Positions 26,280 through 34,460 of a DNA stretch of 35,898 bases are shown piece after piece. Position numbers and translations under genes: made by a program. The number at the start of each line of letters is the position of its first letter. The stretch's first letter is position 1. This DNA is from Rhizobacter sp. (GTDB lineage Bacteria > Pseudomonadota > Gammaproteobacteria > Burkholderiales > Burkholderiaceae_C): NCBI GenBank assembly GCA_017881025.1, contig JADGRJ010000009.1:1-35898 (forward strand). The letters are read 5' to 3'. The notes below the pieces were generated by a model that worked only from the letters and a program-made list of their open reading frames with translations, searched no databases and was not told the origin of the DNA.

Positions 26280-27383
26280 ATGAAACGATTCACCCTTCGA
26301 TTGCGGGCCGGCGCATGGCGCCGGACCCTCGCCGGCGCGGCGCTCGCGCTCACCGGAACTTTCGCCCACGCGGCGGTCGGTCTCGCCGGGATCGCAGCGA
26401 CCGCGCCCGACGGTCCCATCACCGTCTACTACCCGACCGACGGGACGGCGCGGCCGGTGGTGCGCGGCCCGTTCACGCTCGACCTCGCCGTCGACGCGGC
26501 GCCGAAGGCCGGCAACGGCCGGCTCGTCGTCGTCTCGCACGGGTCGGGCGGTGGCGCCTGGACGCACGCCGACGTGGCGCGGGCGCTCGTCGACGACGGC
26601 TTCGTCGTCGCCGTGCCGCAGCATCGCGGCGACAGCCATGGCGACGACGCCCATCCCGGACCCGACAGCTGGACGATCCGGCCGGGCGAGGTCGTTCGCG
26701 CGATCGACGCGGTCGGCCGAGACCCGCGGTTCGCCGCGCTGGTTCGCCTCGACAAGGTCGGCGTGTACGGCATGTCGGCCGGCGGTCACACGGCGCTCAG
26801 CCTGGCCGGCGGCCGCTGGTCGCCGGCGACCTTCGCTCACCACTGCGAAGCCCATCTCGCCGAGGATTTCCAGTCGTGCGTCGGCCTGGCCACGCAGCTG
26901 ACCGGAAGCCCGCTCGACGGCGTGCGCAAGTGGCTGGCGCTCGCCGTCATTCGCCATCGCTTCGGTGCCGACGACCGGCCGCGCAGCGACGGCGACCCGC
27001 GCATCGCGGCGATCGTCGCCAGCGTGCCCTTCGCCGCCGACTTCGACATGAGCTCGCTGGCGCGACCGCGCGTTCCGCTCGGCCTGGTCACGGTGCAACA
27101 CGACCGCTGGCTGACGCCGCGCTTCCACGGTGACCGGGTGCTGGCGGCGTGCCGGCCGTGCGAACGCCTCGCCGACCTTGCCGACGGCGGGCATGGCGCG
27201 CTCCTGTCGCCCCTGCCGCCGGGGCTGACCGGCCTCGCCGGCGACATGCTCAACGACCCGCCGGGCTTCGCTCGCGCGGCGACGATGCCGGCAGTCGATC
27301 GCAAGATCGCGGCCTTCTTCGGCGCGCACCTGGCGCCGCTCGGCGCGCCGGCCGCGACATCGATGGCGTCGGCGAAGCCCTGA
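26280..27383 (+). CDS. Exported alpha/beta hydrolase, dienelactone-hydrolase-like
   Basis: A predicted serine hydrolase of the COG4188-like group, sometimes called predicted dienelactone hydrolase. The 367-residue protein has a signal peptide (MKRFTLRLRAGAWRR, hydrophobic core, FAHA-AV). Next come the oxyanion block VVVSHGSGGGAW, an HRGD block (PQHRGDSHGDD), the nucleophile elbow VGVYGMSAGGHTAL and a late His in DGGHGALL. Its natural ester or lactone substrate is unknown. GGAG six bases upstream supports the ATG at 26280 over the in-frame ATG at 26268. It follows the AraC-type regulator after a 107-base leader that contains palindromes and is likely its target. Confidence 0.88.
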   Translation: MKRFTLRLRAGAWRRTLAGAALALTGTFAHAAVGLAGIAATAPDGPITVYYPTDGTARPVVRGPFTLDLAVDAAPKAGNGRLVVVSHGSGGGAWTHADVARALVDDGFVVAVPQHRGDSHGDDAHPGPDSWTIRPGEVVRAIDAVGRDPRFAALVRLDKVGVYGMSAGGHTALSLAGGRWSPATFAHHCEAHLAEDFQSCVGLATQLTGSPLDGVRKWLALAVIRHRFGADDRPRSDGDPRIAAIVASVPFAADFDMSSLARPRVPLGLVTVQHDRWLTPRFHGDRVLAACRPCERLADLADGGHGALLSPLPPGLTGLAGDMLNDPPGFARAATMPAVDRKIAAFFGAHLAPLGAPAATSMASAKP

Positions 27384-27389
27384 CGTGCC

Positions 27390-27422
27390 CGCGCGCGTGG
27401 CCGGCATGCGCCGGCGCGCGCG
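27390..27422. terminator. Long GC hairpin in convergent gap
   Basis: In the 39-base gap between the convergent hydrolase and acyl-CoA synthetase genes, GCCGGC (27400-27405) pairs with GCCGGC (27410-27415) around ATGC. Outside that, CGCGCGC (27390-27396) pairs with GCGCGCG (27416-27422), with a three-base bulge on one side. It is a 13-bp stem directly after both stop codons and probably a two-way terminator, although T-runs are missing. Confidence 0.45.
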
Positions 27423-29180
27423 TCAGGCGGTGCGCGCTTCCTTCACGCCCAGCGATTCGATCATCGCCCGGCGCATCTCGAACTTCTGCGCCTTGCCGGT
27501 CGCGGTGAGCGGGAACTGCTCGACGATGCGCACGTAGCGCGGCACCTTGTAGTGGGCGATCTGGCCGCGGCAGAAGTCGCGCACCGCCGCCTCGTCGAGC
27601 GCGTGGCCGCGGCGCACGACGACCCAGGCGCAGACCTCCTCGCCGTACTTCGCGTCGGGGACGCCGAACACCTGGACGTCCTGGATGCCGGGGTGGCGCA
27701 TCAGGTACTCCTCGACCTCGCGCGGGTAGACGTTCTCGCCGCCGCGGATCAGCATGTCCTTGACCCGGCCGACGATGTTGGCGTAGCCCTCGGCGTCGAT
27801 CGTCGCCAGGTCGCCGGTGTGCATCCAGCCGGCGGCGTCGATCGCCTCTCGCGTCCTGTCCTCGTCCTTCCAGTAGCCGCGCATGACGGCGTAGCCGCGA
27901 GTGCAGAGCTCGCCTGCCGCGCCGACCGGAACGATGCGGCCGGCGCCGTCGACGATCTTGACCTCGAGGTGCGGCTGGATCCTGCCGACCGTCGAGACGC
28001 GCCGCTCGAGCGGGTCGTCGAGGCTCGACTGGAACGAGATCGGCGACGTCTCGGTCATGCCGTAGGCGATCGTCACCTGGCTCATGTGCATGCGCGCGAT
28101 CACCTTGCGCATGGTCTCGATCGGGCACGGCGCGCCAGCCATGATGCCGGTACGCAGCGACGACAGGTCGTGGCGCTCGAGATCGGCGTGCTCGAGCATC
28201 GCGCCGAACATCGTCGGCACGCCGTGCAGCGCCGTGCAGCGATTCCTGGCGATCGAGCGCAGCGTTTCTCCCGCGTCGAAGGTGTCGCCGGGGAACACCA
28301 TCGTCGCGCCCGACGTCGTCGCGCACAGCACGCCGAGGACCATGCCGAAGCAGTGGTAGAGCGGCACCGGGATGCAGAGCCTGTCGGTCGGGCCGAGCGC
28401 CATCGCCTTGGCGCAGTAGCGCGCGTTGTTGACGATGTTGAAGTGCGACAGCGTCGCCCCTTTCGGCGATCCGGTCGTTCCGCTCGTGAACTGGATGTTG
28501 ATCGCATCGTCGGGGTCGAGCGCGCCGCTCAAGGCGTCGAGTCGCGCCCGCTGTGCCGGCCCGGCGAGCGCGAGCAGCTGCAGGTACGAGAGGCAGCGGG
28601 GCGGCACCGGCTCGTCGCCGAGCAGGACGACATGCTTGAGCTCGGGCAGGCGAACGCTGTCGAGCACCTCGCTCGCGCCCTTCAAATGGATCTCGGGCGC
28701 GATCTCGCCGAGCATGCCGAGCCAGTCGCTGCCCTTGAAGCGACGCGCCATGACGAGCGCGCGGCAGCCGACCTTGGCAAGCGCGTACTCGAGCTCGGTC
28801 TTGCGATACGCCGGATTGATGTTGACGAGGACGAGGCCGATCCGCGCCGTCGCGAACTGGGTGACGATCCACTCGTGCCGGTTCGGCGCCCAGATGCCGA
28901 CCCGGTTGCCGCGGCGCAGGCCGAGCGCGAGCAGGCCCGCGGCCATCTCGTCGGCGCGCTGCTTCAGGTCGTACCACGACAGGCGCAGGTTCTCGGCGTC
29001 GAAGATCGCCGCGTCGCGCGGGCCGTGGCGGGCGACGGTCTTGTCGAGCTGCTGCGACAGGGTGATGAAGCGCAGCGGCTCGCCGGTCGACCCCGAGACG
29101 TATGAGAGCGTTCCCTGCGGCTTCAGCCGCTCGTCGTGGCCGCCCGCGAGCCAGTCGGAGCGGAAGGGGTTCGCCGACAC
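27423..29180 (-). CDS. Acyl-CoA synthetase (AMP-forming)
   Basis: An adenylate-forming ligase that activates a carboxylic acid to its CoA thioester using ATP. The 585-residue protein has the P-loop [11 protein letters not shown] at residues 231-241, the A5 block [10 protein letters not shown], the A7 block [11 protein letters not shown], the hinge [16 protein letters not shown] and the C-terminal catalytic Lys in [13 protein letters not shown]. It resembles medium-chain fatty-acid/acyl-CoA ligases; chain length cannot be fixed from sequence. The GTG start at 29178-29180 has GAGGA upstream, 27 bases after the amidase stop. As the last gene of the importer-amidase operon it may activate the acid released by the amidase. 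Confidence 0.93.
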   Translation of the reverse strand: MSANPFRSDWLAGGHDERLKPQGTLSYVSGSTGEPLRFITLSQQLDKTVARHGPRDAAIFDAENLRLSWYDLKQRADEMAAGLLALGLRRGNRVGIWAPNRHEWIVTQFATARIGLVLVNINPAYRKTELEYALAKVGCRALVMARRFKGSDWLGMLGEIAPEIHLKGASEVLDSVRLPELKHVVLLGDEPVPPRCLSYLQLLALAGPAQRARLDALSGALDPDDAINIQFTSGTTGSPKGATLSHFNIVNNARYCAKAMALGPTDRLCIPVPLYHCFGMVLGVLCATTSGATMVFPGDTFDAGETLRSIARNRCTALHGVPTMFGAMLEHADLERHDLSSLRTGIMAGAPCPIETMRKVIARMHMSQVTIAYGMTETSPISFQSSLDDPLERRVSTVGRIQPHLEVKIVDGAGRIVPVGAAGELCTRGYAVMRGYWKDEDRTREAIDAAGWMHTGDLATIDAEGYANIVGRVKDMLIRGGENVYPREVEEYLMRHPGIQDVQVFGVPDAKYGEEVCAWVVVRRGHALDEAAVRDFCRGQIAHYKVPRYVRIVEQFPLTATGKAQKFEMRRAMIESLGVKEARTA

Positions 29181-29207
29181 GTGATCCTCGCGAGCGTCCG
29201 CGCCGCG

Positions 29208-31703
29208 CTAGAAGTTGCGCCAGTCGCCGAGCTGCTCGAAGGCGTGCGCGGCGCGGTAGATCGTCGACTCGGCGTATTGCGCACCGACCAGCTGCATGCC
29301 GACCGGCAGCCCCGCCGACATTCCGCACGGCACGTTCATCGCCGGGTGGCCGCTGACGTCGAACGGCGCGGTGTTGGGCAGCATCTCGAAGGCGCGCTGG
29401 CAGTAGAGGGCGAGCGGCGCGTCCTGGGCGGGGATCGGCGTCGCCTTCATCGGCGTCGTCGGCATCAGCAGCAGCTCGTGGCGCGTCAGCGCCTGGTCGT
29501 AGGTCTTCTTGAGCAGGCGCGACAGGTTCTGCGCCTTGGCGTAGAAGTGGCCGCGGTACTGGCGGATGAAGTACTCGCCCGCCATCATCGAGATCTTGAG
29601 CGTGCGCGAGAGCTGGTTCGCGCGCGCGCGCCAGTTGGCGTGCGCGTCGAGCAGGCTCGTCGTGTAGAGGCCTTCCCAATTGAAGCCCATGCCGTTGCCG
29701 TGCATCATCTGCGCGACCAGGCCTTCGAGCGCAATCGGGGTCCAGATCGGCAGGCCGTCGACGTGCATCGGGATCGAGACCTCCTCGACGATCGCGCCGA
29801 GGCTCCTCAAGCGCTCCGCTGCCTGGCGCACCTTCTGGACGACGTCGGGCTCGCACGACTCGAACTGGAAGCCTTCGGTGAGGACGCCGATGCGCAGCCC
29901 GGCGACGCCGCGGCCGAGCGCGGCGGTGTACTTGTCGACGCGGACGTTGTACTGACGCGGATCGAGTCCGTCGGCGCCGGCGATCACCTCGAGCAGCAAA
30001 GCGTTGTCGGCGACGGTGCCGGTCATCGGCCCGAGGTGGTCGATCGTCGCCTCGATCGGCATCGCGCCGGTGTACGGAACGAGGCCGTGCGTCGGCTTCA
30101 TCGCATACACGCCCGAGAACGAGCCGGGCATGCGGACCGAGCCGCCCTGGTCGCCGCCGATCGCCATCTCGATCTCGCCCGAGCCGACGAGCGCGGCGCA
30201 GCCGCTCGACGAGCCGCCCGCCGAATAGCCGATCTTGTAGGGGTTGTGCACCGGCCCGGCCGCCGAGGTGTGGCTGCCCCCGGAGAGGCAGAAGTACTCG
30301 CAGTGCGCCTTGCCGGCAATCGTGCCGCCGGCGTCGAGGATTCGCGTCGCGACGGTCGCGTCGACGTCGGGGACGTAGCCTTCGAGCGTCGAGGCGCCGT
30401 TCATCATCGGCACGCCGGCCAGGCAGATGTTGTCCTTGAGGACGACCCGCTTGCCGGCGAGCGGCCCGTACGGCGCGCCCTTGATCTCCGACTTGACGTA
30501 CCACGCGCCGAGCGGGTTCTCCGAAGCGGAGGGCCGCGAGCCCGGCGTGCGCGGATAGCGCACCTCGGGCAGGTAATCGGGCAGCGCGTCGACGCGGTCG
30601 TATGCCTGCATCGTTCCCTCGAGCACCTCGAGGTAGTCGCCGACCTCGTGATCGGACATGCTCATGTGCAGCGAGGCGACGATCTTGCTCATCTGCTCGA
30701 GCGTGGGGCGCTTGACCATCGACATGGATTCACCTCGGGAAATGGCCGCGGCCGATGGCGGCGGCAATGAGAAACGGGGGACCGTGGCGGGCGATCGCGG
30801 CGTCGAAGCGCTGGCTGGCGCAGCACGCGGGGCGGCGGGCCTCGCGCCCGGCTCGCGCTGCGAGGCGGCGACGCGCGCAGATTGCGGCATCGACGATGCG
30901 CCGCCGGGGGAAGCCGCACGCGCCGGCGCGGCTCGCGTCATCCGCATCTTGCCCATGCCGAGCAGCTCGGCGATGCCACCGGCCTGCGCCGTGTGCGCGT
31001 CGACCTCGCGCTCGATTCGGCCTCGCTCGACGACGACGATGCGATCGGCGACGTCGAGGACGAGGTCGAGGTTCTGCTCGACGACAACGAGCGAGAGCTT
31101 GTCGCGCTTGCGCAAGCCGACGAGGATCTCGCCGATCTCCTGGACGATCGACGGCTGGATGCCTTCCGACGGCTCGTCGAGGAGCAGCAGCCACGGCACC
31201 GCGATGAGGGCGCGGCCGAGGGCGAGGATCTGCTGCTCGCCGCCCGAGAGCGCGCCGCCCTTGCGGTCGAGGATCGACGCCAGGCGCGGCAAGGTGTCGA
31301 CGATGCGCTCGATCGCCGCCGCCTCGGTGTCGCCCGAGTCGGCCGTCCAGGCGAGGCGCAGGTTCTCGAGCGCGGTCAGCCCGGGCAGGATGCCGCGCCC
31401 CTGCGGCACGTAGCCGATGCCGAGCCGGCTGCGGTCGTGCGCCTTCATCCGCGTCACGTCGATGCCGTCGATCGAGATGCGCCCGGCGGTCGTCGGCACC
31501 AGGCCGATCAGCGTCTTCAGGAAGGTCGTCTTGCCGACGCCGTTGTGGCCGACGATGCCGACCGCCTCGCCCGCCTTGAGCTGGAAGTCGATGCCGTGCA
31601 GGACGGGGACGTGGCCGTAGGCGGCGCGCAGGCCGGCGACGTCGAGAACGACGTCGCTGGCGGCGGCACTCGCGCCGGCGAGCGCGGATTCGGGCTCGAT
31701 CAT
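29208..31703 (-). CDS. ABC transporter ATPase (LivF/UrtE type) fused in frame to an amidase
   Basis: A single open frame of 831 residues. Residues 1-250 are a complete LivF/UrtE-type ABC ATPase: Walker A GHNGVGKT 52-59, Q-loop YVPQGRG, signature LSGGEQQ 152-158, Walker B LLLLDEPSEG 172-181 and switch His replaced by Gln in VVVEQN. Residues 251-326 are a Pro/Ala/Ser/Arg-rich linker. Residues 327-831 are a full amidase-signature enzyme, close in outline to Rhodococcus aliphatic amidase. Counted from Met327, its triad is Lys97 (VLKDN), cis-Ser172 (AGGSSSG) and Ser196 (GDQGGSVR). The ATG overlaps the livG-type stop by four bases. An internal ATG at 30725 with a good ribosome binding site could yield amidase alone (505 residues), and the linker has looser codon use than the flanking domains. 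Confidence 0.85.
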   Translation of the reverse strand: MIEPESALAGASAAASDVVLDVAGLRAAYGHVPVLHGIDFQLKAGEAVGIVGHNGVGKTTFLKTLIGLVPTTAGRISIDGIDVTRMKAHDRSRLGIGYVPQGRGILPGLTALENLRLAWTADSGDTEAAAIERIVDTLPRLASILDRKGGALSGGEQQILALGRALIAVPWLLLLDEPSEGIQPSIVQEIGEILVGLRKRDKLSLVVVEQNLDLVLDVADRIVVVERGRIEREVDAHTAQAGGIAELLGMGKMRMTRAAPARAASPGGASSMPQSARVAASQREPGARPAAPRAAPASASTPRSPATVPRFSLPPPSAAAISRGESMSMVKRPTLEQMSKIVASLHMSMSDHEVGDYLEVLEGTMQAYDRVDALPDYLPEVRYPRTPGSRPSASENPLGAWYVKSEIKGAPYGPLAGKRVVLKDNICLAGVPMMNGASTLEGYVPDVDATVATRILDAGGTIAGKAHCEYFCLSGGSHTSAAGPVHNPYKIGYSAGGSSSGCAALVGSGEIEMAIGGDQGGSVRMPGSFSGVYAMKPTHGLVPYTGAMPIEATIDHLGPMTGTVADNALLLEVIAGADGLDPRQYNVRVDKYTAALGRGVAGLRIGVLTEGFQFESCEPDVVQKVRQAAERLRSLGAIVEEVSIPMHVDGLPIWTPIALEGLVAQMMHGNGMGFNWEGLYTTSLLDAHANWRARANQLSRTLKISMMAGEYFIRQYRGHFYAKAQNLSRLLKKTYDQALTRHELLLMPTTPMKATPIPAQDAPLALYCQRAFEMLPNTAPFDVSGHPAMNVPCGMSAGLPVGMQLVGAQYAESTIYRAAHAFEQLGDWRNF
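30730..30736 (-). promoter_or_regulatory. Internal ribosome binding site for the amidase part
   Basis: Read on the minus strand, GAGGTGA lies four bases before the ATG at 30723-30725, which starts MSMVKRPTLEQM, a natural amidase N-terminus. It is among the better ribosome binding sites in the operon. It suggests the amidase is also, or only, made as a separate protein. Confidence 0.55.
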
Positions 31704-32425
31704 TTCGCGCGGCTCCCGATGTAGACCTCGCGCACCCTGGCGTCGGCGAGGACCTCGTCGACCGGCCCTTCGCGCAGGATCGCGCCTTGATGCATCACCG
31801 TCACGCGGCCGCCGAGCATGCGGACGAACTGCATGTCGTGGTCGACGACGACGACGGTCGCGTTGCGGTTGACCTCGTGGATGATCCTCACCAGCTGGTC
31901 GGCCTCGGCGCCGGTGATGCCGGCGGCGGGCTCGTCGAGGAGGAGCAGCCACGGCCGCTGCGCGAGGACGAGCCCGATCTCGACCAGCTGTCGCTGCCCG
32001 TGCGCGAGCTCGCCGACGAGGCGGCGCGCGATCGCCTCGAGCGACATTTGCTGCATCACCTCGGCGACGGTGGCCTGCGTCTGCTCGCGCGTGCCGACGC
32101 GGCGCGCCGACAGCCACAGGTTCTCCTCGACGGTGAGGCCGTTCATCACTGACGGCACCTGCGTCTTGATGCCGACGCCGAGGCGGACGATCTCGTAGGC
32201 GCGCCAGCCGGTCACGTCCTGGCCGCGGATGAAGACGCGGCCGTGGCTGTGGTCGAGGCGGATCTGGCCGGTGAGGCACTTGAAGAAGGTGCTCTTGCCG
32301 GCGCCGTTCGGGCCGATCAGGCAGCGCAGCTCGCGGTCGGCGAGCGAGAAGTTGACGTTGTTGACGGCCTGCACGCCGCCGAAGCGCATCGACAGCTCGC
32401 GCGTGTCGAGAACGGTCTCGCTCAC
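31700..32425 (-). CDS. ABC transporter ATP-binding protein, LivG/UrtD type
   Basis: The first of two ATPases of the importer, cytoplasmic and bound to the membrane subunits. The 241-residue protein has Walker A GPNGAGKS at residues 38-45, Q-loop GIKTQVPS, Walker B LLLLDEPAAGI, and switch His in VVVDHDMQFV. The signature is LAHGQRQ, with Ala in place of the usual Ser; similar variants are familiar in urea/amide-type LivG proteins, so I do not read it as a defect. It ends VREVYIGSRAK. The start is a GTG at 32423-32425 with a weak ribosome binding site, 85 bases after the livM-type stop. Its stop overlaps the next ATG by four bases. Confidence 0.94.
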   Translation of the reverse strand: MSETVLDTRELSMRFGGVQAVNNVNFSLADRELRCLIGPNGAGKSTFFKCLTGQIRLDHSHGRVFIRGQDVTGWRAYEIVRLGVGIKTQVPSVMNGLTVEENLWLSARRVGTREQTQATVAEVMQQMSLEAIARRLVGELAHGQRQLVEIGLVLAQRPWLLLLDEPAAGITGAEADQLVRIIHEVNRNATVVVVDHDMQFVRMLGGRVTVMHQGAILREGPVDEVLADARVREVYIGSRAK

Positions 32426-32510
32426 TGGAGCCCCCCGTCCGACGAGTACGTCGGCCGACCCTCCGAGGGGGTGCGGGCCGGCTTGGGAGCGGCCCGGCGC
32501 TCGGCCCGCA

Positions 32511-33563
32511 TCACGGCGCGTCCCCGCGATGGCCGCGCCGGCGCCGCGTGCTGCTTGCCTGCCGGCGGCTCACGCTCGCCTGGTCGCGGCGCGCGCGCCA
32601 GCGCGTGAGCGCCGGCAGGAGGCCGCTCGGAAGCAGCAGCACGACGAGGATCAGGATCGCACCGAGGACGAGCGAGTTGTCGATCAGCGTCTGCTGGCCG
32701 AGGAGCAGCTTCAGGTAGCCGAGGACGATCGCGCCGACGATCGGCCCGACCAGCGTGCCGAGGCCGCCGACGATCGTCCAGATGATCACCTCGGCCGACT
32801 GGCCGAGGCTGAACACGCCGGGCGTGACGATCTCGGCCCAGTTCGCGAACAGGCAGCCGGCGAGCCCCGCCATGCCGGCGCTGATCGTGAAGATCGCGGT
32901 CTTGTACGCCGGCGCGCTGTAGCCGAGCAGCTCGACGCGCGCCTCGTTCTCGCGGATGCCGATCAGCACCTTGCCGAAGAACGATCCCAGGATCCAGCGG
33001 CAGAGCAGGTAGCAGAGCAGGAGCGCGGCGCAGACGACGTAGTAGAACGGCGTGCCGAAGGCGGTGATGCTCGGATCGCCGGGCAGGTTCAGGACCGGAA
33101 ACGCCGGGATGCCGTTGAAGCCGCCCAGGCGAACCGTCCCGATGCGATACGCGTCGCCCGCCGTGGCGTTCATGAACTTGAACAGGATCAGCGTGACGAC
33201 GAGCGTGATCACGCCCATGTAGACGTCGCTGATGCGGCCGTAGAACATCATTGCGCCGATCACCGCCGCCGCCGCCGCCGGCAGCACGATCGCGAGCACG
33301 AGCGGGCCGGTGCTCTCGCCGACCGTCATCGCCGCGATTGCATAGGTGTAGGCGCCGAGACCGAAGTAGGCGGCGTGGCCGAAGCTGAGGATGCCGGCGA
33401 ATCCCCACATCAGCCCGAGCGAGAGCGCGAAGAGGGCCCAGATCAGGAGCAGCGCCGGCGTGTTGGTGCCGGTGACCGCCGGCAGCAGGAGGACGACGAC
33501 GCAGCCGACGATGAACCAGCCCCAGCGGATCCGTCCGACGCCGAACGTGGGTCCGCCGGTCAT
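32511..33563 (-). CDS. ABC transporter permease, LivM/UrtC type
   Basis: An inner-membrane subunit of a branched-chain-amino-acid/urea/amide-type importer. The 350-residue protein has about ten membrane segments. Conserved blocks are WALFALSLGLMWGFAGILSFGHAAYFGLGAY near residues 42-72, IRENEARVELLGYSAPAYKTAIF in the cytoplasmic loop that meets the ATPase, and AEVIIWTIVGGLGTLVGPIVGA near the end. It finishes in an Arg/Ser-rich tail (RRQASSTRRRRGHRG). Its ATG at 33561-33563 overlaps the livH-type stop by four bases, so the two permeases are translationally coupled. Confidence 0.94.
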   Translation of the reverse strand: MTGGPTFGVGRIRWGWFIVGCVVVLLLPAVTGTNTPALLLIWALFALSLGLMWGFAGILSFGHAAYFGLGAYTYAIAAMTVGESTGPLVLAIVLPAAAAAVIGAMMFYGRISDVYMGVITLVVTLILFKFMNATAGDAYRIGTVRLGGFNGIPAFPVLNLPGDPSITAFGTPFYYVVCAALLLCYLLCRWILGSFFGKVLIGIRENEARVELLGYSAPAYKTAIFTISAGMAGLAGCLFANWAEIVTPGVFSLGQSAEVIIWTIVGGLGTLVGPIVGAIVLGYLKLLLGQQTLIDNSLVLGAILILVVLLLPSGLLPALTRWRARRDQASVSRRQASSTRRRRGHRGDAP

Positions 33564-34426
33564 GTCGAGTTCTTGAAGAAGCGGCCGGTGATGCCCTGCG
33601 GCATCAGGCGCAGCAGGACGATCGCCAGCGCCAGCATGGCGATCTCGCCGATCACCGGCGTCGAGCCGAACGAGACGATCTGGTTGATCGTGCCGAAGAT
33701 CACCGAGCTCGCCAGCGTGCCGGAGATGATCGCCGCGCCGCCCGTGATGACGGTGATGAACGACTTGGCGATGTACAGCGACCCCGACGACGGCAGGAGG
33801 CCGGTGAGCGGCGCCATCACGCCGCCCGCCAGGCCCGAGAGCGCGGCGCCGGCGGTGAAGGTCCACATGTAGATCTTCTGAGGGTTGTAGCCGAGCGACG
33901 AGGCGACGTCGGCGTTCTGCATCGCACCGCGCGCGATCAGGCCGATGCGCGTGTAGCGCAGCACCAGCCAGAGAACGAGCATCAGCAGGATGGCGACGGC
34001 GATGATGAAGAGGTTGTAGCCGCCCATCTGGTAGGCGCCGGCCTGGTACGACTGGATCGGCGCGGTGACGCTCACCGCGGTGTTGCCGAAGATCAGGGTG
34101 ACGAGGCCGACCATCAGGAGGCTCAGGCCCCAGGTGGCGAGCATCGTGTCGATCATCCGGCCATAGAGGTGGCGGATCACGACGCGCTCGACGATGAGGC
34201 CGATCACGCCGACGACGAGCGGCGCGAGGACGAGCATCGCGAACCAGATGTCGACGCCGGCGCGGTTGGCGAAGATCGTGACGTAGCCGCCGATCATCAC
34301 GAACTCGCCGTGGGCGAGGTTGATGACCCGCATCATCCCGAACACGACCGCCAGCCCCGCGCTCGTCAGCGCGAGGAAGGCGATCATGTAGAGGATCTCC
34401 AGGAAGACGACGGCAGCGTAGTCCAC
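33560..34426 (-). CDS. ABC transporter permease, LivH/UrtB type
   Basis: The other inner-membrane subunit of the importer. The 288-residue protein has about eight membrane segments and the LivH blocks AGLAVVFGMMRVINLAHGEFVMIGGY near residues 24-49, VVIRHLYGRMIDTMLATWGLSL, and RGAMQNADVASSLGYNPQKIYMWTF in the loop that contacts the ATPase. GGAAIISGTLASSVIFG follows near the C-terminus. The start is a GTG at 34424-34426 with CGGAG about eight bases upstream. It follows the binding-protein gene after 34 bases and overlaps the livM-type gene. Confidence 0.94.
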   Translation of the reverse strand: MDYAAVVFLEILYMIAFLALTSAGLAVVFGMMRVINLAHGEFVMIGGYVTIFANRAGVDIWFAMLVLAPLVVGVIGLIVERVVIRHLYGRMIDTMLATWGLSLLMVGLVTLIFGNTAVSVTAPIQSYQAGAYQMGGYNLFIIAVAILLMLVLWLVLRYTRIGLIARGAMQNADVASSLGYNPQKIYMWTFTAGAALSGLAGGVMAPLTGLLPSSGSLYIAKSFITVITGGAAIISGTLASSVIFGTINQIVSFGSTPVIGEIAMLALAIVLLRLMPQGITGRFFKNST

Positions 34427-34460
34427 AGGCGGCTCCGCTCGCGTGTCGCCGATACCTGCT

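Noticed and set aside
31700-32425. Signature LAHGQ in the LivG-type ATPase as a sign of inactivation
   Set aside because: Walker A, Walker B and the switch histidine are intact, and the Ala variant fits the urea/amide-type LivG group.
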